Source: Sutterella wadsworthensis
Lineage (GTDB): Bacteria; Pseudomonadota; Gammaproteobacteria; Burkholderiales; Burkholderiaceae_F
Direction: 5' to 3'
DNA length: 64,000 bases
NCBI RefSeq assembly: GCF_003315195.1
Contig: NZ_QNRV01000005.1
Coordinates: 58,321 to 122,320, forward strand
Shown: positions 53,987 through 62,613 of the stretch, piece by piece
Layout of the letters: each line of letters starts with the position of its first letter
How positions within the stretch are numbered: the stretch's first letter is position 1
Translations under genes and position numbers: made by a program
Notes under the pieces: generated by a model
The model's database searches: none
What the model was told of the DNA's origin: nothing
Seen by the model: only the letters and a program-made list of their open reading frames with translations

Positions 53987-54395
53987 TTGCGGTGTTCTTC
54001 CCTTGGTTATGCGCTCAAGTCCGTTGCCCGCACAGGCGGTGCTGCAGCCGCATGATTGCCCTCCGTTTGAATTTGAGAAGTCTTATAACCATGCGCCTTT
54101 TTGAACCAGAGCAGTAAAAAGGTAGGAGTGCTTTATACCGAAAAAATCACGCTGATGCCACCCTCAAACCCCGTCGGCATTTCAAGCTCTCCGCGTTAAG
54201 CAGATTTCATCAATCACGCCGATTTAAGTATTCAATACACACGCTTGAATTCAACCCGAAATACAAGATCCCAACAGTGACTTCACCTTGTTTTGAGCTC
54301 GGGTAATTCCGCATCTTGCCTTCTGATGTGCCCATTCGCATCTCACCGCTTTCGTGCCCATTTATCTTATTGGTTTTCAACAATATTACATTATT

Positions 54396-54410
54396 TGAGA
54401 TTGGTTCTCA
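54396..54410. promoter_or_regulatory. Fur-box-like palindrome
   Basis: TGAGATTGGTTCTCA: perfect 5-bp arms TGAGA/TCTCA and 13 of 15 matches to the common Fur site form TGAGAATNATTCTCA. It lies about 340 bp before the reductase gene. No Fur gene is in the window. Confidence 0.4.
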
Positions 54411-54613
54411 TTTTAAGTTGCTTAATTCACAACATAGGTTTCATTTTCTGCGTAGCGACTCTCAACCGCTGCGATGAAACTAGTTCGAAAGCACTAGAGC
54501 AACCCCAAAAAACGATTTGAAGTGCAGCCCCAAGATAACAACATGACCTTCGTCTGATGCACGTTCAAACAAAGGAGACCACCACGCGAACGCATCGCAT
54601 CCCGCAAGCAAGA

Positions 54614-54637
54614 GGCGCCTAACCACCCCTAGGCGCC
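54614..54637. repeat. Strong hairpin upstream of the reductase gene
   Basis: GGCGCCTA (54614-54621) and TAGGCGCC (54630-54637) pair fully over ACCACCCC. No T-run follows. It lies about 115 bp before the ATG and may be an RNA structure in the leader, an operator, or a terminator remnant. Confidence 0.5.
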
Positions 54638-54751
54638 GGATCAACACACGACCTTAGTCGATAAGCCGGCGGGAAGCATTGTCTTTCCGTCTGATGGGTG
54701 GTGTTTGCCTCAAAAAAACGCATCTGTCTCATATGTTCCAGGAGAATCATG

Positions 54752-57433
54752 ATGGAACTGCACAAGATTTCCCGCCGAAGCTTCCTTGAAGCCACAGCAC
54801 TCAGCGGCGCTGCTGCCGTCTTCTCGCACCCACTATCGGGCGGGCTCGTATCAACCGCGTCGGCCGCTGAAGCGCCTATCGCCGCAGCAGCGGAAGAAGA
54901 AACAAAGATCGTCAAGACCTGCTGCCGCGCTTGCATCCACAACTGCGGGGTGCTCGCCCATGTACGTAATGGGCGCGTGGTGAAGCTCGAAGGCAACCCT
55001 GAATATCCGATGAGCAAAGGTGCACTTTGCGCAAAAGCGCTTTCGGGCGTTTCAGCGCTTTATCACCCCAACCGCAATAAATATCCGCTTCTTCGCGTCG
55101 GCAAGCGCGGTGAGAACAAATGGCGACGCATTTCGTGGAATGAGGCCATTGACATCATTGCCAAGAAGATGGAAACCGTACGGCATGAGTATGGTGCGGA
55201 AGCCGTGCTCGTCACCACTGGCGGCGGCGGCAATCCTGCATTCCGCGGCATTCCACGCTTTTGCAACGCCTTTGGAACACCAAACTGGTACGAACCAGGG
55301 TGCGCGCAGTGTTATCTCCCGCGAACGCTCGCCTACGACATGATGTACGGCGGCCCTTCAACCTCGATTGCGGACGAATCTGCACGCGAAATCTACAACC
55401 CGAACTCAGCGATTAAAACGCTCGTCCTCTGGGGTACAGACGCCTCCTACAGCTGCACGGCCGGCGGCGGCCGAGCATTGGTCGAACTGCGTGCTAAAGG
55501 CGTGCGTACGATTTCAATTGACCCAAGATTTCAGCCCGATGCAGCCAAAGCTGATATTTGGCTGCCGATCCGCCCCGGTACGGATGTTGCGCTCATGCTT
55601 GGCTGGACCCGCTACATCATTGAGAAGGATCTCTACGATCATGAGTTCGTCATGAAGTGGACGAACCTGCCTTATCTTGTCAATGCAGAAACGAAGCGTC
55701 TTGTTCGTGCCTCAGACCTTGATGCTGCAGGTGACGCCAAAACCTTCGTTGTATGGGATGCAAAAACCAATTCTCCCAAGCCAATCAAGTACCCGTGGGA
55801 TGATGCTTTGGATCCTGTGCTTGACGGCGAATTTGAATGGGCGGGCGTGAAGTACCGCACGGGCTTCAATGCGCTGCGTGAAAGATGTGCTCCCTGGACG
55901 CTCGAAGCGACCGCCAAAGAATGTTGGCTTGATCCGAAGAAAATCGAAGAAGCCATTCTGATGTACGCCGATGGCCCCGCAGGCATATCGCTCGGCGTGG
56001 CTACTGACCAAACGCCAAACTCCGTCCAAGCCGCAATGGGGTCAGTCATCCTCAACGCTCTCATGGGCAATGTCGAGCGGCCGGGCGCCCTTATGCAGCG
56101 CAATCCGTCGAGCAACGTCGTGCCGGCGGGCTCTCTGGCAACGCGGTGCTCTTATCTGCTCCCCGAAGGTCAGCTCACTAAGCGTCTGGGTTCGAATGAA
56201 CATAAAGGATTGTTGCAGTGGGATGCCGGGCAGCCTTCAGCCATCCTCAACGCCATTCTCACCGGCAAACCTTATCCGCTTAAAGTGTGGCTCGAGCGTT
56301 CGGGCAATAAATTCGGCGTTAACGGGAACGCTTCCTCTTGGGTTCCCGCTCTCGAGAAAATGGATCTCGTTGTGCACATGTACATGTATCCGACCTCATT
56401 CTCGAAATTCGCAGACATTCTGCTGCCAGCACGCGAATGGCTTGAAACGAACATGCTCGTCGAGTGTATGAACATGGTATTTGCCCGGCAAGCCGTCGCA
56501 CACGTCTGGGAGACCGAGGACGAAACGCTGTTCTGGTCGAAGCTCATCAAGCGCTGCGCGGAACTTGGCAACGAGAACTGCAAACGTGCCTGCGATCCGT
56601 CCTTCATGAAGGATGACCTTGCGTATTGGGACACAATGGAAGAGCTGCTCGACGGACGTCTGAAGCGCATCAAAATGACCTGGAAGGATCTCCTTGCGCA
56701 CAATCCGGTCGAATACATGCCTTATGACAAGTGGAACCAATATTACGTATACAAGAAGATCGACCCCAAAACCGGACTTCCGCAGGGCTTCCGTACACCT
56801 ACGAAGAAGCTTGAACTTTATGGCGATGTCTTTATTGAGCTCGGTCGCACAGGCAAGCCCTATGCGCTGCAGAAGCTGCCGCCAGTCAAGCAAGACTACG
56901 ATCCACTGCCCTACTACCTTGAGCCGGCAGAGAGCCCCACGGGAGAAATCGCCAAGAAGTATCCGCTCGTTCTCACTAGCGGCCGCATTCCGATGTACCA
57001 CCACGGCACGCTCAGAAACATTCCATATCTGCGTGAGATTTACCCGGTTCCGGAAACCTGGCTTAACCCGATAACTGCGAAGCAATACGGCGTCCAAACA
57101 GGCGACTGGGTATGGGTGGAGTCCTTGCGTGGCCGAATCCGCGGCAAAGTTCGCGTCACCGAAGGCGTCGGCCCGAACATCGTTTGGATGGAGCGCTTCT
57201 GGTTCCCTGAAACGCTGAATACGAAGACCGGCGGATGGCAGGAATCGAACGTCAATGTTCTTACAAAAAACGACGCCCCCTTCAATGACATGGTCGGCAC
57301 CTACACGCTGCGCGGCTTCCAAGTACAGATCTCAAAGGCCGACGGAGCTCCTGAAGGCATCTGGCAAAAGCCGCAGGACTTTAAGCCTTGGATGCCCGAA
57401 CCGTCTGACACGACCCCTAACGTGAAGTTCTGA
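54752..57433 (+). CDS. Molybdopterin oxidoreductase, DMSO-reductase family catalytic subunit, Tat-exported
   Basis: The 893-residue protein starts with a twin-arginine signal (SRRSFLEATALSGAAAV). A 4Fe-4S site follows: CCRACIHNC and then GALCAKALSG. The Mo-bis-MGD domains run to the end (LWGTDASYS; ISIDPRFQPDAAKADIWLP; C-terminal NPITAKQYGVQTGDWVWVES). The Mo-ligand region appears to be YEPGCAQCYLPR, suggesting a Cys ligand, but this is an estimate. The substrate is unknown. Partners downstream are DmsB-, DmsC- and TorD-like. The second ATG (54752) lies 7 bp after AGGAG; the first at 54749 is too close. Confidence 0.9.
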   Translation: MELHKISRRSFLEATALSGAAAVFSHPLSGGLVSTASAAEAPIAAAAEEETKIVKTCCRACIHNCGVLAHVRNGRVVKLEGNPEYPMSKGALCAKALSGVSALYHPNRNKYPLLRVGKRGENKWRRISWNEAIDIIAKKMETVRHEYGAEAVLVTTGGGGNPAFRGIPRFCNAFGTPNWYEPGCAQCYLPRTLAYDMMYGGPSTSIADESAREIYNPNSAIKTLVLWGTDASYSCTAGGGRALVELRAKGVRTISIDPRFQPDAAKADIWLPIRPGTDVALMLGWTRYIIEKDLYDHEFVMKWTNLPYLVNAETKRLVRASDLDAAGDAKTFVVWDAKTNSPKPIKYPWDDALDPVLDGEFEWAGVKYRTGFNALRERCAPWTLEATAKECWLDPKKIEEAILMYADGPAGISLGVATDQTPNSVQAAMGSVILNALMGNVERPGALMQRNPSSNVVPAGSLATRCSYLLPEGQLTKRLGSNEHKGLLQWDAGQPSAILNAILTGKPYPLKVWLERSGNKFGVNGNASSWVPALEKMDLVVHMYMYPTSFSKFADILLPAREWLETNMLVECMNMVFARQAVAHVWETEDETLFWSKLIKRCAELGNENCKRACDPSFMKDDLAYWDTMEELLDGRLKRIKMTWKDLLAHNPVEYMPYDKWNQYYVYKKIDPKTGLPQGFRTPTKKLELYGDVFIELGRTGKPYALQKLPPVKQDYDPLPYYLEPAESPTGEIAKKYPLVLTSGRIPMYHHGTLRNIPYLREIYPVPETWLNPITAKQYGVQTGDWVWVESLRGRIRGKVRVTEGVGPNIVWMERFWFPETLNTKTGGWQESNVNVLTKNDAPFNDMVGTYTLRGFQVQISKADGAPEGIWQKPQDFKPWMPEPSDTTPNVKF

Positions 57434-57448
57434 TCATCGGAGCCCATC

Positions 57449-58042
57449 ATGACCCAAAAGACAATGGTTATCGACCTCGACCGCTGCATCGGATGCTTCG
57501 CGTGCGAAGTAGCCTGCAAGCAGGAAAACAATGTTGCACTCGGTGTTTATTACAACAAAGTGCTATCGATTGGCCCGATGGGGAAGTTCCCTGACATTAA
57601 GCAGTACTTTTTGCCGTCAATCTGCCAGTGCTGCAAGGACGCTCCCTGCGTGAAAGTTTGTCCAACCGGAGCCACCTATCGTACCGATGACGGTCAAATT
57701 CTCGTCAACAAGGAAAAGTGCATTGGCTGCAAGATGTGTATGGCAGCGTGCCCATATGGCGCACGTTCCTACAATGCCGACACGAACGTGGTCGAAAAAT
57801 GCACACTCTGTCAGCATTTGCAGGCTGTCGGCGAAAAACCTGCCTGCGTAAAAGTATGTTGCGCCAAAGCGCGCTTTTTCGGCGATATTGACGATCCAGA
57901 AAGCGACGTCTCTAAAGCAATCGCGGCTGCGGGCCCCGAAAACGTACATTCACTGCCGGACTCGGGCAATCATCCGACGGTACGCTACATCCTGCACAAG
58001 AAAACGGGAGATTGGCAGAGCAACCCACCGAAGATGCTCTAA
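57449..58042 (+). CDS. DmsB/PsrB-like ferredoxin subunit with four Fe-S clusters
   Basis: The 197-residue protein has four cysteine groups: CIGCFACEVACKQ, CCKDAPCVKVC, CIGCKMCMAAC and CTLCQH...CVKVCC. It lacks a signal peptide and is probably carried through the Tat pathway with the catalytic subunit. It hands electrons from the membrane anchor to the molybdenum enzyme. It starts 15 bp after the catalytic gene. Confidence 0.92.
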   Translation: MTQKTMVIDLDRCIGCFACEVACKQENNVALGVYYNKVLSIGPMGKFPDIKQYFLPSICQCCKDAPCVKVCPTGATYRTDDGQILVNKEKCIGCKMCMAACPYGARSYNADTNVVEKCTLCQHLQAVGEKPACVKVCCAKARFFGDIDDPESDVSKAIAAAGPENVHSLPDSGNHPTVRYILHKKTGDWQSNPPKML

Positions 58043-58059
58043 TAAGCACGGAGTGCACC

Positions 58060-58890
58060 ATGGGTACGGGATGGAGTCTCGCGTTTTTCGCTGCTGCTGC
58101 AGTACTCGCCGCCAGTTTGGCGACAGCGGCCTTGGCGGGCGAATTATGCAGACTCCCCGTGCGTCGGATCGCTGCAGTAAGCACCATTGCTGCGCTGCTT
58201 CTCATATGCGGGGAAGTGCTGGCACTCTTCTCGCTCGGCCGCCCGGAGCTCATTTTCGGCATTCTTGCAAACCCGTCTACGGGATTGTTTAGAGAATTTG
58301 CTGCGGCATGCGCAGCTGCCGCGGCGCTTCTTGGACTCGTTTGGGCCAGGCGACGCTGTGCCTTGAGACGAACGTGTCTTTTGTTTGCCGCAGCGGCCGC
58401 TCTTCTCGCTCTTGGCGCTGTCGCTTCAGTTGGCACCGTTCTTTGGATGCCTTGGCGCGCAGGATGGCATACCGCAACGATGGCACTGCCATTGTTAGGA
58501 CTTGTCTGTCCCGCCACTGCATTGGTCCTCCGGCTGCTCTCCGAAGACGGTCCAACGTCATTTAAGGGCGTTCAACACTGCTTCATCGCACTGATGCCTG
58601 CGCTCGGCGCAGCAATCTGGCTCGGCACACTCGCTTGGGGGCCAGCTCCTATAGAGCTGCCCACCGCATCCCGCCTGCTGTCGGGTGATCTTGCACTGCC
58701 CTTCTGGATCGGATTTGTCTTACTCGGCATTCTGATCCCAGCTGCCGTCTTAGTCCTTAGTTCTTTCAGTCCGATGTTTCGTTTTGGCAATTTCATCGGT
58801 CTCATTTCTGCGGCAGCTGCCGCCGCAGCAATCGCCCGAACAACAGAGCTTCTTGGTGGCGCATCCAGCTGGCGATTCTTCCTCACATAA
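58060..58890 (+). CDS. DmsC-like membrane anchor subunit
   Basis: The 276-residue hydrophobic protein has about eight membrane segments and is of the size of DmsC anchors, which oxidise quinol. Conserved residues are too few to tell DmsC from NrfD. ATG 58060 follows ACGGAG at a good spacing; the frame from 58012 overlaps the ferredoxin. It is next to the DmsB-like gene, as expected for a DmsABC-type complex. Confidence 0.8.
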   Translation: MGTGWSLAFFAAAAVLAASLATAALAGELCRLPVRRIAAVSTIAALLLICGEVLALFSLGRPELIFGILANPSTGLFREFAAACAAAAALLGLVWARRRCALRRTCLLFAAAAALLALGAVASVGTVLWMPWRAGWHTATMALPLLGLVCPATALVLRLLSEDGPTSFKGVQHCFIALMPALGAAIWLGTLAWGPAPIELPTASRLLSGDLALPFWIGFVLLGILIPAAVLVLSSFSPMFRFGNFIGLISAAAAAAAIARTTELLGGASSWRFFLT

Positions 58891-58940
58891 GACTTTTTCG
58901 CGCATCCGCAAGACCGTCTTTAAAAAGTTACTGTAATCAT

Positions 58941-59627
58941 ATGAATAACCTTCAAAATATTCTTCAGACTCGCTGTACCTTCTATGCTTTTCTCGCCCGG
59001 ATTTTCCGTACTGAAGCCGATCAGCAGCTGTTGGAGGCTCTCAACGGCATCTCATTTCCCGAGAAATCGGGCGACCCCGTTCTGGATGCAGGCTACGCAG
59101 CACTCACGCGCTGGAAAACAGCGCCTGGCAGCGATCCGCTCACAGAACTTGCCGTCGATTACGCACGCGTTTTTCTCGGCGCGGGTGTGGCCGGCAAAGA
59201 CGCAGCTTATCCGTATGAATCGGTTTACACGAGTCCTCAGGGACTTGTGATGCAACAAGCCTGGGAGGATGTCTGCCGTATATACCATGCACATGGCCTA
59301 AAGAAACCCGATCACTGCGACGTGCATGAAGATCATGTAGCGCTTGAACTCGACTTCATGGCCAAACTCTCAAGCGATGCACTCAACGCTGCTGAGCGCG
59401 AGGACGATACAGCGCTCCTCAAAACCTTAGCTGAATCTCTCAGCTTCGCCAGAGGACATCTCCTCAACTGGCTACCCGGTTTCTCAACCGATGTTGCTAA
59501 GTATGCCGAAACGCCCTTTTACGCCGCAGCGGCACAGATTGCACTCGCCTTTACGCAGCTCGACGCCAGCATGGTTGAAGAACTCCTTAAAGAACTTCAC
59601 GGCACGGCCGGAGAAATATCGGCCTGA
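58941..59627 (+). CDS. TorD/DmsD-family Tat proofreading chaperone
   Basis: The 228-residue all-helical protein carries the family motif VHEDHVALELDFM and AYPYESVY. Such chaperones bind the Tat signal of the Mo subunit until the cofactor is loaded. It follows the anchor gene by 50 bp. The specific partner is presumably the product of the first gene in the module. Confidence 0.88.
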   Translation: MNNLQNILQTRCTFYAFLARIFRTEADQQLLEALNGISFPEKSGDPVLDAGYAALTRWKTAPGSDPLTELAVDYARVFLGAGVAGKDAAYPYESVYTSPQGLVMQQAWEDVCRIYHAHGLKKPDHCDVHEDHVALELDFMAKLSSDALNAAEREDDTALLKTLAESLSFARGHLLNWLPGFSTDVAKYAETPFYAAAAQIALAFTQLDASMVEELLKELHGTAGEISA

Positions 59628-59650
59628 AGATGACAAGGTGAGGTCAAGCA

Positions 59651-60295
59651 ATGACGAAATGCCAGCAGGAAACGCGCCAATCGCTGAAGGATCCCGCCCG
59701 CCGAGATCTGATCGCCGGTGCTGCAGGCGCTGTCGGGCTTGTCGTTTTCGGCGGATTCATTTGTCATTCAACCGTGTCGGAAGCGTCTCTTGTGCGCCCG
59801 CCTGGCAGTCGACCTGAAGCCGAATTCCTGGCCCGCTGCATTCGCTGCGACAGATGTCGCAGCGTCTGCCACACCAATGCCGTTGGCATCGCACATTTTG
59901 AAACCGGGTTCCTTGCGATGCGTACCCCGGTGATGACCTTTCACCTTGGACACTGCGATTTTTGCAAAAAATGCGCAGAAGTCTGTCCCACCGGAGCCAT
60001 CGAAGACTTTGCACCCGAAACTGTGCGCATCGGCATTGCCGTAGTGACGGAATCCTGCATTGCCCTGCGTACTGGAGCCTGCACTAAATGTTATGAAGCG
60101 TGTCCCTATGATGCAGTCACCTTGGATGCCAGGCGCCGTCCAATCGTTGACTCGCTCAAATGCAACGGATGCGGCATGTGTGAATACATCTGTCCCTCTA
60201 ATATCTTTCAGGCTTATCAAGGCAAACGCGTACGCGGCATCATCGTGCGCCCGCTTGAAGCCCTAAAAGTGAAGGTCCTTGGAGAAGTCGTATGA
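59651..60295 (+). CDS. NapG-like periplasmic ferredoxin
   Basis: The 214-residue protein has a Tat-like N terminus (ARRDLIAGAAGAVGLVVFGG) and several cysteine groups: CIRCDRCRSVC, CDFCKKCAEVC, CTKCYEAC and CNGCGMCEYIC, so four 4Fe-4S clusters. It resembles NapG, which takes electrons from NapH. Its stop overlaps the next gene by 4 bp. No napA, napB or napC gene is present, so it is not part of a nitrate system. Confidence 0.85.
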   Translation: MTKCQQETRQSLKDPARRDLIAGAAGAVGLVVFGGFICHSTVSEASLVRPPGSRPEAEFLARCIRCDRCRSVCHTNAVGIAHFETGFLAMRTPVMTFHLGHCDFCKKCAEVCPTGAIEDFAPETVRIGIAVVTESCIALRTGACTKCYEACPYDAVTLDARRRPIVDSLKCNGCGMCEYICPSNIFQAYQGKRVRGIIVRPLEALKVKVLGEVV

Positions 60296-62613
60296 AGCGC
60301 ACACGACTTCTGCGCATGCTCTGCGCTTTCGCATTCATTCTGCTCGTCTTTCTCGGTCTTATTCTGCACACGGGCAGCGGAACACTCTCCGCTATAGGCT
60401 GGCGCGACATTGCTGCAGTTTGTCCTTTGGGTGCGCTCGAGGCGATGCTTGCAGAGAAAACTCTGATCCCGCGAGCAATCTTAGGTGCCCTCGCAGTAGT
60501 CGCATTCTGTCTTATTCTCGGCAGAGTCTTTTGTGGATGGATTTGTCCCGTTCCTTTCATTAAACAACTTTTTGGCCAAGAGGAACATGCTTGTGAGTCG
60601 CCTTCAGAAAAAAAGGCTGTGAATCACACCGCATTGCAACACCGCTGCGTCATACCGCTTCGCGTCATAAAAGACTCCTCAGGCCGCACTGCAGCATCTC
60701 CGTCCACGACAGACACTGCTCAGACAAAATCTGCTGAGTCTGCTAAAACCGCCGCCGTCACCACAAACATCAAGAGCCCCAAAGGACCGTTTATGGTTCT
60801 TGCAGGTGCACTCGCTTCTTCCGCCGCTTTCGGCTTCCCCGTTTTCTGCCTTATTTGTCCGGTAGGGCTCACCTTTGCCCTCGTAATTGCTCTTTGGCGC
60901 CTCGCTGAGTTCAACGAACTTTCATGGTCTATCGCCATCTTTGCGGGCTTTCTCTTTCTCGAAGTTTTTGTGTTGCGTCGATGGTGCCGCAGCTTTTGTC
61001 CGCTAGGAGCCGTAATGACACTCCTCTCATGGGGTAACCGCACATTTCGGATCCGCTCTACCCCCAATGCCTGTCTTCGCAAGACCGGTCTGCCCTGCGA
61101 AGTCTGCCGCTCAGTCTGCCCAGAGGGACTTAATCCCACTACGCTTGAAACAACAGACCTCGCATCGGCACGCTGCACCAAATGTCGAATCTGCATTGAC
61201 GCTTGCCCTTCACAAGCACTGCAACAGCCTTTTTTCACCCGCTCATCATCCGTTATCGACACCCTCTCAAACCGTCGACCTCTGCTGCGCGCCGTTCGCG
61301 AAATGCCAACCCCTGCTCCGGCGCAACAGCGCCGACAAAACTTTAATCCCGTCGACCAAACATTTAGCCAGACTGCCGCAGTCCTTCAGGCAAGCCGCTG
61401 CATTTCCTGCGGCGCTTGCGTTGAAGCGTGTCCGCAAGGAAATAGCATCCCAAGCCTAACCACTGCATTAAGAGAAGAAAGGTTACGCAATGCAGCGCTT
61501 CTGATGCTTCGTCCGGGAGCTTTTCCCGAAGTCTGCGGACGTGTCTGCCCATCGATGCGCCTTTGCGAATCCGTCTGTCCGATCCCTGCGGATCTAGGTG
61601 GTCCTGTACCGATCGCGGCACTTGAACGTTTTGCTGCCGATTACTTGCTCGACAGTGGCTGGGACCCATGGCCGCTTGCTTCCAACGGCAAGCGAGTCGC
61701 CATAGTGGGTGCGGGGCCCTCAGGACTTGCCTGCGCCGATGTACTGGCTCGTCAGGGCGTCAATGTGACGGTCTTTGAGCGTGACAGCGAAATCGGCGGG
61801 TTGCTTACCTTCGGCATTCCGAGCTTCAAACTGGAGCACGCCCTGATCTCACACCGCCGTCGAATGCTTGAACGCTTAGGAATATGTTTCCGCCTCAGCA
61901 CCGCGGTTGGCCGCGATATCTCCATCAAAAATCTTCTTCAGAACTTTGACGCCATCTTCATTGGCATCGGTGCAGAGTTCCCTGTAACACCGAACCTTCC
62001 TGGCCTCGATGGTCACGGCGTTGTCTGGGCACGTCCCTGGCTTGCTCATGTTGCCGGTGCACATTTGGCAATTCCGGGGTTCGCTCCGCTTCCCGATCTC
62101 TCAACTCAGCGGGTTCTCGTACTCGGCAGCGGAGATACTGCGGTTGATTGTCTTAGAACGGCCTTACGGTTGGGCGCAGATGCTCCAACGGCGATCTGCA
62201 GACGTTCCTTGGACAAACTAAGAGCACTCCATGAAGAAGTCGCCGCTGCGCAAGATGAGGGGGCACGCTTCATGGCGCAGGTTGATGCGATTCGCATCAC
62301 ACACCGGACAAACGGTTCGATCGCTGGTCTTGTCATCCGGAGCAGAGTTGACGGTATAGAGCGCATACTGCCCGCAGACCTCCTCATCATCGCCTGCGGG
62401 TTCCGTGCCAAACCTGCCGCATGGCTCCTCGAATGCGGAGTGACCTTCAACATGGACGGACAGATCATGATAGACAATCATCGAACTGCAAATCCAAAAA
62501 TCTTCGCCGGCGGCGATGCTGTTCGCGGTGCTGATCTCGCTGTACGCGCCTTTGTGGACGGACGGGATGCTGCGGAAGAAATCCTCCGAACATTCACTCC
62601 AAATACGAACTAG
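60292..62613 (+). CDS. NapH-like membrane ferredoxin fused to GltD-like FAD/NAD(P)H oxidoreductase
   Basis: The 773-residue protein is a two-part fusion. Residues 1-310 are NapH-like, with membrane segments and cytoplasmic-side motifs AAVCPLGALE, FCGWICPVPF, FCLICPVG and RSFCPLGAVM, then ferredoxin motif CTKCRICIDAC. A polar linker (about 310-365) leads to a GltD/NfnB/DPD-type part: CISCGACVEAC and VCGRVCPSMRLCESVC for Fe-S, VGAGPSGLACAD for FAD near 473, LGSGDTAVDCL for NAD(P)H near 611, and FAGGDAVRGADLAV at the end. The frame is intact and uninterrupted through the junction. I do not recall a described protein with this layout. It overlaps the NapG-like gene by 4 bp. Confidence 0.92.
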   Translation: MKRTRLLRMLCAFAFILLVFLGLILHTGSGTLSAIGWRDIAAVCPLGALEAMLAEKTLIPRAILGALAVVAFCLILGRVFCGWICPVPFIKQLFGQEEHACESPSEKKAVNHTALQHRCVIPLRVIKDSSGRTAASPSTTDTAQTKSAESAKTAAVTTNIKSPKGPFMVLAGALASSAAFGFPVFCLICPVGLTFALVIALWRLAEFNELSWSIAIFAGFLFLEVFVLRRWCRSFCPLGAVMTLLSWGNRTFRIRSTPNACLRKTGLPCEVCRSVCPEGLNPTTLETTDLASARCTKCRICIDACPSQALQQPFFTRSSSVIDTLSNRRPLLRAVREMPTPAPAQQRRQNFNPVDQTFSQTAAVLQASRCISCGACVEACPQGNSIPSLTTALREERLRNAALLMLRPGAFPEVCGRVCPSMRLCESVCPIPADLGGPVPIAALERFAADYLLDSGWDPWPLASNGKRVAIVGAGPSGLACADVLARQGVNVTVFERDSEIGGLLTFGIPSFKLEHALISHRRRMLERLGICFRLSTAVGRDISIKNLLQNFDAIFIGIGAEFPVTPNLPGLDGHGVVWARPWLAHVAGAHLAIPGFAPLPDLSTQRVLVLGSGDTAVDCLRTALRLGADAPTAICRRSLDKLRALHEEVAAAQDEGARFMAQVDAIRITHRTNGSIAGLVIRSRVDGIERILPADLLIIACGFRAKPAAWLLECGVTFNMDGQIMIDNHRTANPKIFAGGDAVRGADLAVRAFVDGRDAAEEILRTFTPNTN

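Larger units (their letters stand above)
53987..54751. other. 765-bp gene-free region between dksA and the reductase module
   Basis: The region is visibly richer in A and T than its neighbours, especially 54240-54540. It holds a Fur-like palindrome (54396-54410) and an 8-bp hairpin (54614-54637). A 75-codon frame at 54293-54520 lacks a ribosome-binding site and looks non-coding. Promoters of dksA (minus) and the module (plus) must lie here, but none is clear enough to call. Confidence 0.55.

Noticed and set aside
54293..54520. 75-codon frame in the long spacer before the reductase
   Set aside because: No ribosome-binding site, no homology that I can see, AT-rich intergenic composition.
56396..57322. 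308-codon minus-strand frame opposite the reductase gene
   Set aside because: Lies within an intact catalytic subunit frame and resembles no family.
59651..62613. Nitrate reductase (nap) operon
   Set aside because: NapG- and NapH-like proteins occur, but no napA, napB, napC or napD is present, and the catalytic gene is of another type.
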